A DNA stretch of 64,000 nt from assembly GCF_900104705.1 (NCBI RefSeq), contig NZ_LT629734.1, forward strand, positions 186,001-250,000, in the 5' to 3' direction. Numbering within the stretch: the first letter of the stretch is position 1; each line of letters begins with the position of its first letter. Made by a program: the position numbers and the translations under genes. The notes beneath the pieces are model-generated. The model made no database searches, was not told where the DNA came from, and was given only the letters and a program-made list of their open reading frames with translations. Positions 26,086 to 32,913 of this stretch are shown here, piece after piece. Source of the stretch: Agrococcus carbonis. Lineage in GTDB: Bacteria > Actinomycetota > Actinomycetes > Actinomycetales > Microbacteriaceae.

Positions 26086-27090
26086 TCACAGGGCCGGCAT
26101 GACGTCGCGCTCGAAGAGCTCCATGCCGGTGCGGTCGTAGGCGACGTCAGGCATGTACGCGATGAGCGTGCCGAGGCCCGCGTCCCGCAGCGCGCCGACG
26201 TGGTCGATCACCTGCTGCGGCGTGCCGATCACGGCGCCCCTGCTCGAGAAGCCGGTGCCCGCGTGCTCGGGGCGCAGCGCCGAGTCGGCGCGCGCGTTGA
26301 CCTCCTCCACCACGCGCCGGGCCTCCGCCTCCGTCTCGCGCACCACGATGTTGAGGTTGGAGGTCAGCCGCACGTGCGCCGGGTCGCGCCCCTCGCGGTC
26401 GAGGTGCGTGCGCAGGATGTCGCGCTTGCGCGCGAACTGCTCGGGGCCGCCGCCGAAGTTGGTCGCGTCGGCCCACTTGGCCGCGTAGCGGAGCGTGCGC
26501 TGCTCGCCCCCGCCCGCGATCCAGGTGGGGACGCGCGGCCGGCCGTCGCGGCCCGTCTGCAGCGGCTGGGGCCGGCAGATCGCGCCGTCGACGGTGAAGG
26601 TCTCCGACTCGATCGACGCCTCCCCCTCGGCCCAGAGCCGCTGGATGATCTGCACGCCGTCGCGCAGGGCCGAGATGCGCTCCCCGACGCCCGGGAAGCC
26701 ATACCCGTACGCGCGCCACTCGTGCTCGTACCAGCCGGCGCCGATGCCGAACTCGAGCCGACCGCCGGAGATCACGTCGACGGTCGCGGCGACCTTCGCG
26801 AGGTAGGCGGGGTTGCGGTAGCCCATGCACGTGCACATCTGCCCGAGCCGCACGCGCGAGGTGCTCGCCGCGAGCGCGGCCATGAGCGACCACGCCTCGT
26901 GCGTCGCCTCGTGCGTGGGCTGCGGGGTGGTGTGGAAGTGGTCGTAGACCCACACCGACGCCCACGGGCCGGCATCCGCGGCCTCGGCGACCGACAGCAT
27001 CCGCTGCCACTGGTCTGCGGGGTCGATGCCGACGAGGTCGAGGCGCCAGCCCTGCGGGATGAAGAGGCCGAACTGCAGCGGATCGCTCAT
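26086..27090 (-). CDS. LLM class (luciferase-like) flavin or F420-dependent oxidoreductase
   Basis: The 334-residue protein has the luciferase-like monooxygenase fold: FGLFIPQGW at the start, AEAADAGPWASVWVYDHF, RVRLGQMCTCMGYRNPAYLAKVAATVDVISGGRLEFGIGAGWYEHEW, and PTWIAGGGEQRTLRYAAKWAD. These are typical of actinobacterial F420-dependent family members, though whether F420 or FMN is used, and the substrate, cannot be read from sequence. It lies directly after polA with its own box overlapping the polA stop codon. Confidence 0.88.
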   Translation of the reverse strand: MSDPLQFGLFIPQGWRLDLVGIDPADQWQRMLSVAEAADAGPWASVWVYDHFHTTPQPTHEATHEAWSLMAALAASTSRVRLGQMCTCMGYRNPAYLAKVAATVDVISGGRLEFGIGAGWYEHEWRAYGYGFPGVGERISALRDGVQIIQRLWAEGEASIESETFTVDGAICRPQPLQTGRDGRPRVPTWIAGGGEQRTLRYAAKWADATNFGGGPEQFARKRDILRTHLDREGRDPAHVRLTSNLNIVVRETEAEARRVVEEVNARADSALRPEHAGTGFSSRGAVIGTPQQVIDHVGALRDAGLGTLIAYMPDVAYDRTGMELFERDVMPAL

Positions 27091-27096
27091 CGCATC

Positions 27097-27102
27097 AGGC
27101 TA
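27097..27102 (-). promoter_or_regulatory. Leaderless-type -10 box of the LLM oxidoreductase gene (TAGCCT)
   Basis: TAGCCT ends six bases before the ATG. Its TAG is the stop codon of polA, the same overlap of promoter and upstream stop seen at coaE/uvrB. Confidence 0.55.
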
Positions 27103-29745
27103 GTGCGCCGCGGCATCCCAGTTGGGACCCACGCCCACCTGCACCTCGAGCGGCACGGAGAGGTCGGCGGCGCCGCCCATCTCCTCGCGCACGATCGCCT
27201 CGAGCGCCTCGCGCTCGCCGGTCGCGACCTCGAAGACGAGCTCGTCGTGCACCTGCAGCAGCATCCGCGAGCCGAGGCCCTCGTCGATGATGCGCCGGTC
27301 GATGCCGAGCATCGCGCGCTTGATGATGTCGGCGGCGGAGCCCTGGATCGGCGAGTTGAGCGCCTGGCGCTCGGCGTTCTCGCGCAGCACCCGGTTCGAC
27401 GACGTGAGGTCGGGGAACGGGCGGCGGCGGCCGAAGATCGTCGTCGTGTAGCCGTCGTCCTTCGCCTGCTGCACGACGCCGCGCAGGTAGTCGCGGATGC
27501 CGCCGAAGCGCTGGAAGTAGTCGAGCATGAGCTGCTTCGCCTCGGCCTGCGAGATGCGCAGCTGCTTCGAGAGGCCGAAGGCGCTCAGCCCGTACGCGAG
27601 GCCGTAGCTCATCGCCTTGACCTTGACGCGCTGCAGCGGCGTCACCTCGCTCGGGTCGACGCCGAAGATGCGGCTGCCGACGAAGCGGTGCAGGTCCTCG
27701 CCCGAGAGGAACGCCTCGATGAGGCCCGCGTCGCCCGAGAGGTGCGCCATGATGCGCATCTCGATCTGCGAGTAGTCGGCGGTGAGCATCGTCTCGAACT
27801 CGGCCCCGTGCACGAACGCCGAGCGGATCTCGCGGCTCACCTCGGTGCGCACCGGGATGTTCTGCAGGTTGGGGTCGTTCGACGAGAGGCGGCCGGAGGC
27901 GGAGCCCGTCTGGTCGTAGCGGGTGCGGATGCGCCCGTCGTCCTGGATGGCCTTGAGGAGCGACTCGATGATCTGCGCGAGCTTCGTCGTCTCCCGGTGC
28001 TGCAGCAGCAGGCCGAGGAACGGATGCGGATTCGTCTCCTGCAGGTCGGCGAGCGACTGCGCGTCGGTCGAGTAGCCCGTCTTCGTCGCGCGCGTCTTCG
28101 GCATGTCGAGCTCTTCGAAGAGCACCGTCTGCAGCTGCTTGGGGCTGCCGAGGTTCACCTCGTGGCCGATCTCCGCGTACGCGGCCTCCGCGTGGCCGGC
28201 GGCCTGCTCCCGCATGGTGTCGTGGATGCGCTGCAGCACGTCGCGGTCCATCGCGACGCCCTGGCGCTCCATGCGGTGCAGCACGGGCATGAGCGGCAGC
28301 TCGATGCGGTCGAGCACGCCCTGCGTTCCCTCGTCGAGGCGCGGGCGCTGCGCGCGGGCGAGCTCGCCCGTGAGCCACGCGACGGTGCCGAGCTCCTCCG
28401 GCGCGATCTCGGGGACGAGCTGGTTCGGGTCGGGCGCCGGCAGCGTCGCGCCGAGCAGCGCCTCGGTCTGCCAGTCGAGCTCGAACGTCTTCGGCGGCGC
28501 GGTCGGGGTCGCGAGCCACGCGGCGACCCGCGTGTCGTGCACGGCGCCGCCGAGCGCGAGCCCTGCCTCTTCGAGCACCTTGATGGAGCGCTTGACGTCG
28601 TGGAGCACCTTCGGGGCGTCCGACGCGAGCCACGCGACGAATCCGTCGTAGTCGGCCGTGCCGGCCTTGTAGGGCACGTAGGCGCTCGCGCCCTCGGTCG
28701 CGACGCCGAAGCCGGCGATGCCGCCCACCCCGTCGGGCGCGATCGCGACGGCGACCGTGCCGGTCGCGCGCTCGAGCCAGAGGTCGAGCTCCTCGTCGAC
28801 GAGCTTCTGCACCGCGGGCGACTGCACGGTCGGCTCGAGCGCCGCCGCCTGCTCGCCGCTGCCCTCCTGCTTGAGCACCCGGTCGAGCAGCGTGCGGAAC
28901 TGCAGCCGCTGGAAGACGTCGCGCAGCGCCGCCTCGTCGATGGGGCCGCGGGCGAGCTCCTCGGGGCGCACGCCGAGGTCGACGTCGGTCAGGAGCTTGT
29001 TGAGCCGTCGGTTGCGCTCGGCGCGCTCGCGCTGCTCGCGGAGGTTGTTGCCGACGACGCCCTTGATCTCGTCGGCGTGCGCGAGGAGGTTCTCAACGGT
29101 GCCGTACTGCTGGATCCACTTGACGGCGGTCTTCTCGCCCACCTTGTCGATGCCGGTGAGGTTGTCGCTCGTCTCGCCGATGAGCGCCGCGATCTCGGGG
29201 TACTGGTGCGGCTCGATGCCGTAGCGCTCGCGCACCGTCTCGGGCGTGTAGTGCTTGAGCTCGGAGACGCCGCGCACCGCGGGGTAGAGCAGCGTCACGC
29301 GGTCGTTGACGAGCTGGATCGTGTCGCGGTCGCCCGAGACGACGAAGACGTCCATGCCCGCCTTCGGGCCCTCGACCGAGAGCGTGGCGAGGATGTCGTC
29401 GGCCTCGTAGTCCTCCTTCGAGAGGGTGCGCACGCCCATCGCGTGCAGCGCCTCCTCGAGCAGCGGCACCTGGCCCTTGAACTCCTTGGGCGTCTCGTCG
29501 CGCGTGCCCTTGTACTCGGCGTACTCGCGGGTGCGGAACGAGAAGCGGGAGATGTCGAACGCGACGGCGAGGTGGGTCGGCTTGTGGTCGGCGAGCAGCT
29601 TCAGGAGCATCGACAGGAAGCCGTGGATCGCGTTCGTGTGCTGCCCCTGCGAGTTCACGAAGTTCTCGAGCGGGAGGGCGAAGAACGCCCGGAATGCGAG
29701 CGAATGCCCGTCGATGACCATGAGGGTAGGCTTCGGATCCGACAC
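27100..29745 (-). CDS. polA: DNA polymerase I
   Basis: Repairs gaps and removes RNA primers. The 881-residue protein has an N-terminal 5'-3' nuclease (LMVIDGHSLAFRAFFALP, EADDILATL, VVSGDRDTIQLV, GIDKVGEKTA), a middle 3'-5' exonuclease-like domain without the usual acidic catalytic set, as normal in actinobacteria, and a polymerase domain (SSNDPNLQNIPVRTE, TADYSQIEMRIMAHLSGD, KAMSYGLAYGLSAFGLSKQL, LLQVHDELVFEV). The start is GTG at 29745, reading VSDPKPTLMVIDGHS. It is divergent from the hotdog thioesterase gene. Confidence 0.97.
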   Translation of the reverse strand: MSDPKPTLMVIDGHSLAFRAFFALPLENFVNSQGQHTNAIHGFLSMLLKLLADHKPTHLAVAFDISRFSFRTREYAEYKGTRDETPKEFKGQVPLLEEALHAMGVRTLSKEDYEADDILATLSVEGPKAGMDVFVVSGDRDTIQLVNDRVTLLYPAVRGVSELKHYTPETVRERYGIEPHQYPEIAALIGETSDNLTGIDKVGEKTAVKWIQQYGTVENLLAHADEIKGVVGNNLREQRERAERNRRLNKLLTDVDLGVRPEELARGPIDEAALRDVFQRLQFRTLLDRVLKQEGSGEQAAALEPTVQSPAVQKLVDEELDLWLERATGTVAVAIAPDGVGGIAGFGVATEGASAYVPYKAGTADYDGFVAWLASDAPKVLHDVKRSIKVLEEAGLALGGAVHDTRVAAWLATPTAPPKTFELDWQTEALLGATLPAPDPNQLVPEIAPEELGTVAWLTGELARAQRPRLDEGTQGVLDRIELPLMPVLHRMERQGVAMDRDVLQRIHDTMREQAAGHAEAAYAEIGHEVNLGSPKQLQTVLFEELDMPKTRATKTGYSTDAQSLADLQETNPHPFLGLLLQHRETTKLAQIIESLLKAIQDDGRIRTRYDQTGSASGRLSSNDPNLQNIPVRTEVSREIRSAFVHGAEFETMLTADYSQIEMRIMAHLSGDAGLIEAFLSGEDLHRFVGSRIFGVDPSEVTPLQRVKVKAMSYGLAYGLSAFGLSKQLRISQAEAKQLMLDYFQRFGGIRDYLRGVVQQAKDDGYTTTIFGRRRPFPDLTSSNRVLRENAERQALNSPIQGSAADIIKRAMLGIDRRIIDEGLGSRMLLQVHDELVFEVATGEREALEAIVREEMGGAADLSVPLEVQVGVGPNWDAAAH

Positions 29746-29752
29746 GTCGGCC

Positions 29753-29758
29753 AGCCTA
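29753..29758 (-). promoter_or_regulatory. Leaderless-type -10 box of polA (TAGGCT)
   Basis: TAGGCT ends seven bases before the polA GTG; there is no good ribosome site, which fits a leaderless message. Confidence 0.55.
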
Positions 29759-29796
29759 GTGGCCGCTGCCGACACCCCCTTCCGAGCGGAGCTGCG

Positions 29797-30243
29797 ATGA
29801 CCCTGCCCAGCGAGCACGACGGCGCCGACGTCGACGAGGCGACCGCCGCGCTCCTCGCACGACGTGAGGGCCGGCCGGGCGGTGAGCTCGCCGAGCGGAT
29901 GGGGATCGAGTTCCTGCGGCTCTCGGCGGAGCACTCCGTCGCGCGCATGCCCGCGGAGGGCAACCGGCAGCCCGTGGGCTTCGTGCACGGCGGCGCCTAC
30001 TGCGTGATCGCCGAGACGCTCGGCTCGGTGAGCGCCAACATCCACGCGGGCGAGGGCCGCTACGCAGTCGGCACGGACATCAATGCCACGCACACGCGCT
30101 CGATCACGAGCGGATGGGTGACGGCCGAGTGCCGCGCCATCCACCTCGGGCGCTCGATGACGGTGCACGAGGTCGTCTGCACCGACGACGAGGGCCGCCG
30201 CGCCTCGACCCTCCGCATCACGAACTTCATCAAGTCCCGCTGA
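29797..30243 (+). CDS. PaaI-family hotdog thioesterase
   Basis: A 148-residue hotdog-fold protein. The PaaI/4-hydroxybenzoyl-CoA thioesterase pattern is clear: GIEFLRLSAEHSVARMP, then GFVHGGAYCVIAETLGSVSA with the HGG turn that shapes the active site, and VGTDINATHTRSITSGWVTAECRAIHLGR. The substrate is unknown. In many actinobacteria a thioesterase of this type sits divergent from polA, as here. The ATG at 29797 follows GGAG at five bases. It is the last ordinary gene before the tandem repeat array. Confidence 0.88.
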   Translation: MTLPSEHDGADVDEATAALLARREGRPGGELAERMGIEFLRLSAEHSVARMPAEGNRQPVGFVHGGAYCVIAETLGSVSANIHAGEGRYAVGTDINATHTRSITSGWVTAECRAIHLGRSMTVHEVVCTDDEGRRASTLRITNFIKSR

Positions 30244-30288
30244 CGCGCGGGTCGCGCCACGCTCCGCGCCCGCGTGCCTGCTCCCTGA

Positions 30289-30603
30289 GCGGTCACTTCC
30301 GCATCCGAGCGGTCACTTCCGCGTCCGAGCGGTCACTTCCGCGTCCGAGCGGTCACTTCCGCATCCGAGCGGTCACCTTCGCGTCGGGCACGTCCACGTC
30401 CGAGCGGTCAGCCCCGCGACCGAGCGGTCGCTTCAGCGCTCGAGCGGTCACCTCCGCGTCCGAGCGGTCACCTCCGCGTCCGAGCGGTCGCTTCAGCGCT
30501 CGAGCGGTCACCTCCGCGTCCGAGCGGTCACCTCCGCGTCCGAGCGGTCACCTCCGCGTCCGAACGGTCACGCCCGCGTCCGAAAGGTCACCTCCGCCCA
30601 CGA
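30289..30603. repeat. Left array: 15 tandem copies of a 20-bp repeat
   Basis: Units of the type GCGGTCACTTCCGCGTCCGA follow head to tail with strict 20-bp period from 30289, broken once by a 35-bp unit at 30369-30403. Positions 1-4 and 11-14 of a typical unit (GCGG, CCGC) can pair. Units differ mainly at the TT/CT/GC core and the last bases. A decayed sixteenth copy runs into the stop codon of the DUF559 gene. The array lies in a 368-bp stretch with no gene and is the reverse complement of the array at 31599-31798. There are no spacers, so it is not a CRISPR. Confidence 0.9.
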
Positions 30604-30611
30604 GCGGTTGC

Positions 30612-31034
30612 TCAGGCCGCGGTCCACGACGCGTAGCGCCGGTGCGCGGCCACGATCTGCTGGAGGATTCTCGCTCCTCCGTCCCGCAGATCATCTCTCG
30701 TCACCACGATGACGTTCCACCCGAGTGCGCGCAGCCGCTCGCGCCGGACGCGGTCGCGCTCGTGTTGGGCGGGATCGTCGTGGTGCTCGCCGTCGTACTC
30801 GACGCCGAGCTTCAGGAGCGGCCAGCTGATGTCGAGGCGAGCGACCAAGAGCCCGGTCGCGTCGAACACCTCGTGCTGCAGCACAGGCTCGGGCAGCGCC
30901 CCGACGATGAGCAACCGCACCAGCGATTCGCGCGGCGACTCGGCGCCGACGCGGACGAGCGCCAGCGCGCGCCGGGCCCGATGGAGCCCGCGCGCTCCCG
31001 CGTAGCGTCGCAGCGCATCCGTCAAGTCCTCCAC
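30612..31034 (-). CDS. DUF559 endonuclease-like protein (C-terminal half of a split gene)
   Basis: A 140-residue protein with a DUF559/Vsr-like nuclease core: PRESLVRLLIVGALPEPVLQ, then ARLDISWPLLKLGVEYDGEHH with the acidic cluster, RDRVRRERLRALGWNVIVVTRDDL. In actinobacteria this domain is usually the C-terminal half of a roughly 300-residue protein with an AbiEi-like N-terminus. Here that N-terminal half is encoded upstream in another frame, the two overlapping by 13 bp. The GTG at 31034 could start it independently. The stop codon sits in a decayed repeat unit at the edge of the left array. It may be a broken gene. Confidence 0.7.
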   Translation of the reverse strand: MEDLTDALRRYAGARGLHRARRALALVRVGAESPRESLVRLLIVGALPEPVLQHEVFDATGLLVARLDISWPLLKLGVEYDGEHHDDPAQHERDRVRRERLRALGWNVIVVTRDDLRDGGARILQQIVAAHRRYASWTAA

Positions 31035-31492
31035 AACAGCGGATCACGTCGCTTCGTCGACACCAGCCAGTCACCTGCCGCGACGAGCTCCTCGACGGTG
31101 AGCATGGTCGCCAGGTGCACGAAGGTGTCCGCTCTCGCTTCCACCCGCGTCCCGTCGACCTCGACCACCTCGGACTTCAGCCGGTGCCCGGCGACTCCCT
31201 TGCGGCGCATGCGAGAGCCGTCAGTCGGAGCCGCGAGGTGCACCGTCGCCTCGTTCTCGAGCCGCATGGGCAGAGGCATGCCGTGGATGCGCGCGGCGGT
31301 GGTGAGGCAGAAGAAGTGATCATCGCGGGCGAGGACGCGCACGGCCTCGAAGAGCGCTCGCGCCTCGTCGCCGATCGCTGCCGTGATGCGAGCGCCGCGA
31401 GCGGGGCGCGTGAACGCCATCGAGCGCAGCTCGGCTTCGGTGTAGCCGCGCTCGAGGCCCTGGCGGATGGTCAGACCGTGTGGACTCCGCAT
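31022..31492 (-). CDS. AbiEi-like antitoxin-domain protein (N-terminal half of a split gene)
   Basis: A 156-residue protein resembling the N-terminal part of actinobacterial AbiEi/DUF559 proteins: LTIRQGLERGYTEAELRSMAFTRPARGARI is the winged-helix start, then FFCLTTAARIHGMPLP, TVHLAAPTDGSRMRRKGVAGHRL and VHLATMLTVEELVAAGDWLV. In full-length relatives the chain goes on into the DUF559 nuclease; here it ends at DPLLWRT and the nuclease continues in the next frame from 31034. AbiEi proteins are antitoxins of type IV abortive infection systems, but no AbiEii toxin is nearby. Both halves lie between inverted repeat arrays. Confidence 0.65.
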   Translation of the reverse strand: MRSPHGLTIRQGLERGYTEAELRSMAFTRPARGARITAAIGDEARALFEAVRVLARDDHFFCLTTAARIHGMPLPMRLENEATVHLAAPTDGSRMRRKGVAGHRLKSEVVEVDGTRVEARADTFVHLATMLTVEELVAAGDWLVSTKRRDPLLWRT

Positions 31493-31598
31493 ACGCGGGA
31501 TGATGCACGCGCCGCGGCTGTCCCGCGCTGCGCGATGCGCCGGGGTGTGGACAGGGCCCGACGGCGCGGACGCGCGCGGCCGTCCTCAACACCGGGCT

Positions 31599-31798
31599 GG
31601 CCGATCAGGCGCGCAACCGACCAATCAAGAGCGGAAGTGACCGTTCAAGAGCGGAAGCGACCGTTCAAGCGCGGGACTGACCGTTCAAGAGCGGCACTGA
31701 CCGCTCGGGCGCGGAAGCGACCGCTCAAGCGCGGGACTGACCGCTCGGACGCGGAAGCGACCGCTCGGACGCGGAAGCGACCGCTCGGGGCAGGAGCG
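31599..31798. repeat. Right array: 10 tandem copies of the same 20-bp repeat, inverted
   Basis: Units such as GACCGCTCGGACGCGGAAGC repeat every 20 bp without a break. The reverse complement of a unit equals a left-array unit apart from one or two bases. The first (31599) and last (31779) copies are the most decayed. The gene-free stretch 31493-31851 holds this array plus about 100 bp of GC-rich sequence before the AbiEi-like start, in which I see no clear promoter. Confidence 0.9.
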
Positions 31799-31851
31799 CA
31801 CGCGGCGGGCGGGCGGGCGCTGGTGCGCGGGCTCGACCGGCGGGCGAGGCG

Positions 31852-32490
31852 CTACTTCTTGGCGGAGAGCTGCTCGATGACGGCCTGCGCGACCTCGGCC
31901 ATCGTGAGGCGGCGGTCCATCGACGCCTTCTGGATCCAGCGGAACGCCTCGGGCTCGGCGAGGCCCATCTTCTGGTTCAGCAGGCCCTTCGCGCGGTCGA
32001 CGAGCTTGCGGGTCTCGAAGCGGTCGGCGAGGTCGGCGACCTCCGACTCGAGCGCGCGGATCTGGTCCCAGCGCGCGAGCGCGATCTCGATCGCGGGCAG
32101 CAGGTCGTTCTGCGTGAAGGGCTTGACGACGTAGGCGAGCGCCCCGGCCTCGCCGGCGCGCTCGACGAGCTCCTTCTGGCTGAAGGCCGTCAGCAGCACG
32201 ACGGGGGCGATCTTCGCCTCGCCGATCTTCTCGGCGGCCGAGATGCCGTCCATCTTCGGCATCTTCACGTCCATGACGATGAGGTCGGGCTGCAGCTCGG
32301 TCGCGAGCTCGACGGCGCGCTCGCCGTCGCCGGCCTCGCCGATGACCTCGTAGCCCGCGGCCTGCAGCGTCTCGACGATGTCGAGGCGGATGAGCGACTC
32401 GTCCTCGGCGACGAGGACGGTGCGCGCCGTGCTGGGCGTCGTGTCGGCTGCGGAGTCGAGCTGCGGCTCGGCGAAGAGGTCATCGGTCAT
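31852..32490 (-). CDS. pdtaR: ANTAR-domain response regulator (PdtaR type)
   Basis: A 212-residue regulator with a receiver (residues 23-138; Asp74 in LIVMDVKMPKMDG, Lys123 in VVKPF) followed by an ANTAR RNA-binding domain (about 145-205, LVDRAKGLLNQKMGLAEPEAFRWIQKASMDRRLTMAEVA). ANTAR proteins bind paired hexaloop hairpins in nascent RNA and prevent termination; the mycobacterial orthologue Rv1626 works with the kinase PdtaS, not present here. The ATG at 32490 rather than upstream ones is chosen because a -10 box lies seven bases before it. It sits between polA and pyk as in mycobacteria and is divergent from tRNA-Leu. Confidence 0.92.
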   Translation of the reverse strand: MTDDLFAEPQLDSAADTTPSTARTVLVAEDESLIRLDIVETLQAAGYEVIGEAGDGERAVELATELQPDLIVMDVKMPKMDGISAAEKIGEAKIAPVVLLTAFSQKELVERAGEAGALAYVVKPFTQNDLLPAIEIALARWDQIRALESEVADLADRFETRKLVDRAKGLLNQKMGLAEPEAFRWIQKASMDRRLTMAEVAQAVIEQLSAKK

Positions 32491-32497
32491 GACCACT

Positions 32498-32503
32498 AGC
32501 CTA
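32498..32503 (-). promoter_or_regulatory. Leaderless-type -10 box of pdtaR within a palindrome (TAGGCT)
   Basis: TAGGCT ends seven bases before the pdtaR ATG. It is part of the perfect palindrome CACTAGCCTAGTG (32494-32506), whose other strand reads TAGCCT about 37 bp before the divergent tRNA-Leu. Confidence 0.55.
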
Positions 32504-32538
32504 GTGTTCGGCAGCGCGCGGCTTCGCCCGCAGTCCGA

Positions 32539-32620
32539 GCCGGTGTGGCGGAATTGGCAGACGCGGCGCACTCAAACTGCGCTTCCGCGAGGAATGTGGG
32601 TTCGAGTCCCACCACCGGCA
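32539..32620 (+). tRNA. tRNA-Leu (anticodon CAA)
   Basis: The 82-nt sequence folds as a class II tRNA. The acceptor stem pairs GCCGGTG (32539-32545) with CACCGGC (32613-32619), with discriminator A at 32620 as in leucine tRNAs. The anticodon stem GCGCA/TGCGC encloses loop CTCAAAC, giving anticodon CAA at 32573-32575 for UUG codons. The T arm carries GTTCGAGTC. A long variable arm follows the anticodon stem. CCA is not encoded. Confidence 0.97.
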
Positions 32621-32675
32621 CTTGACGACGGAGGGCTCAAGTCGGCGCAGCCGGCTTGAGCCCGGAGTCGTCAAG
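32621..32675 (+). terminator. Long interrupted hairpin after tRNA-Leu
   Basis: Two nested 9-bp stems (32621-32629 with 32667-32675, and 32633-32641 with 32655-32663) enclose a further small GC hairpin directly after the tRNA. It likely stops or processes the tRNA transcript, although no U tract follows. Confidence 0.65.
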
Positions 32676-32903
32676 GTCGAGTAGCGGCCCCGAGGGCCGC
32701 GTACCGAGACCGCATCGCTCAGCGGAGCGAGTGGTCTCGATACGACCCTGCGGGCCTACTCGACCAGCGAGGGCGAGTGGTCTCGATACGGCGGCTGCGC
32801 CGCCTACTCGACCAGCGAACGGGCCTCCTCGACCGGCGAACGGGCCTACTCGACCAGCGAGGGCGAGTGGTCTCGATACGGCGGCTGCGCCGCCTACTCG
32901 ACC
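32675..32903. repeat. REP-like palindromic repeats GGTCTCGATAC...CTACTCGACC
   Basis: Four copies of a palindromic element that begins GGTCTCGATAC and ends TACTCGACC lie between tRNA-Leu and pyk: one inverted copy (32675-32711), one at 32733-32765 and two identical ones at 32779-32813 and 32869-32903, with partial copies between the last two. The centre is a short hairpin that differs between copies (for example GGCGG-CTGC-GCCGCC). Similar elements are scattered through Microbacteriaceae genomes to my knowledge. The sequence holds no gene. Confidence 0.75.
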
Positions 32904-32913
32904 AGCGAGGGCG

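Noticed and set aside
30114..31319. Long plus-strand open frame running across the hotdog gene, the left array and the DUF559 region
   Set aside because: Its protein is only translated repeat and antisense sequence (Ser/Pro/Arg-rich); the minus-strand genes have recognisable domains.
31022..31492. Complete AbiE toxin-antitoxin system
   Set aside because: Only an AbiEi-like domain is present; no AbiEii nucleotidyltransferase toxin lies in the vicinity.
30289..31798. CRISPR array
   Set aside because: Units are contiguous 20-bp repeats without spacers, they occur as two inverted blocks, and no cas gene is nearby.
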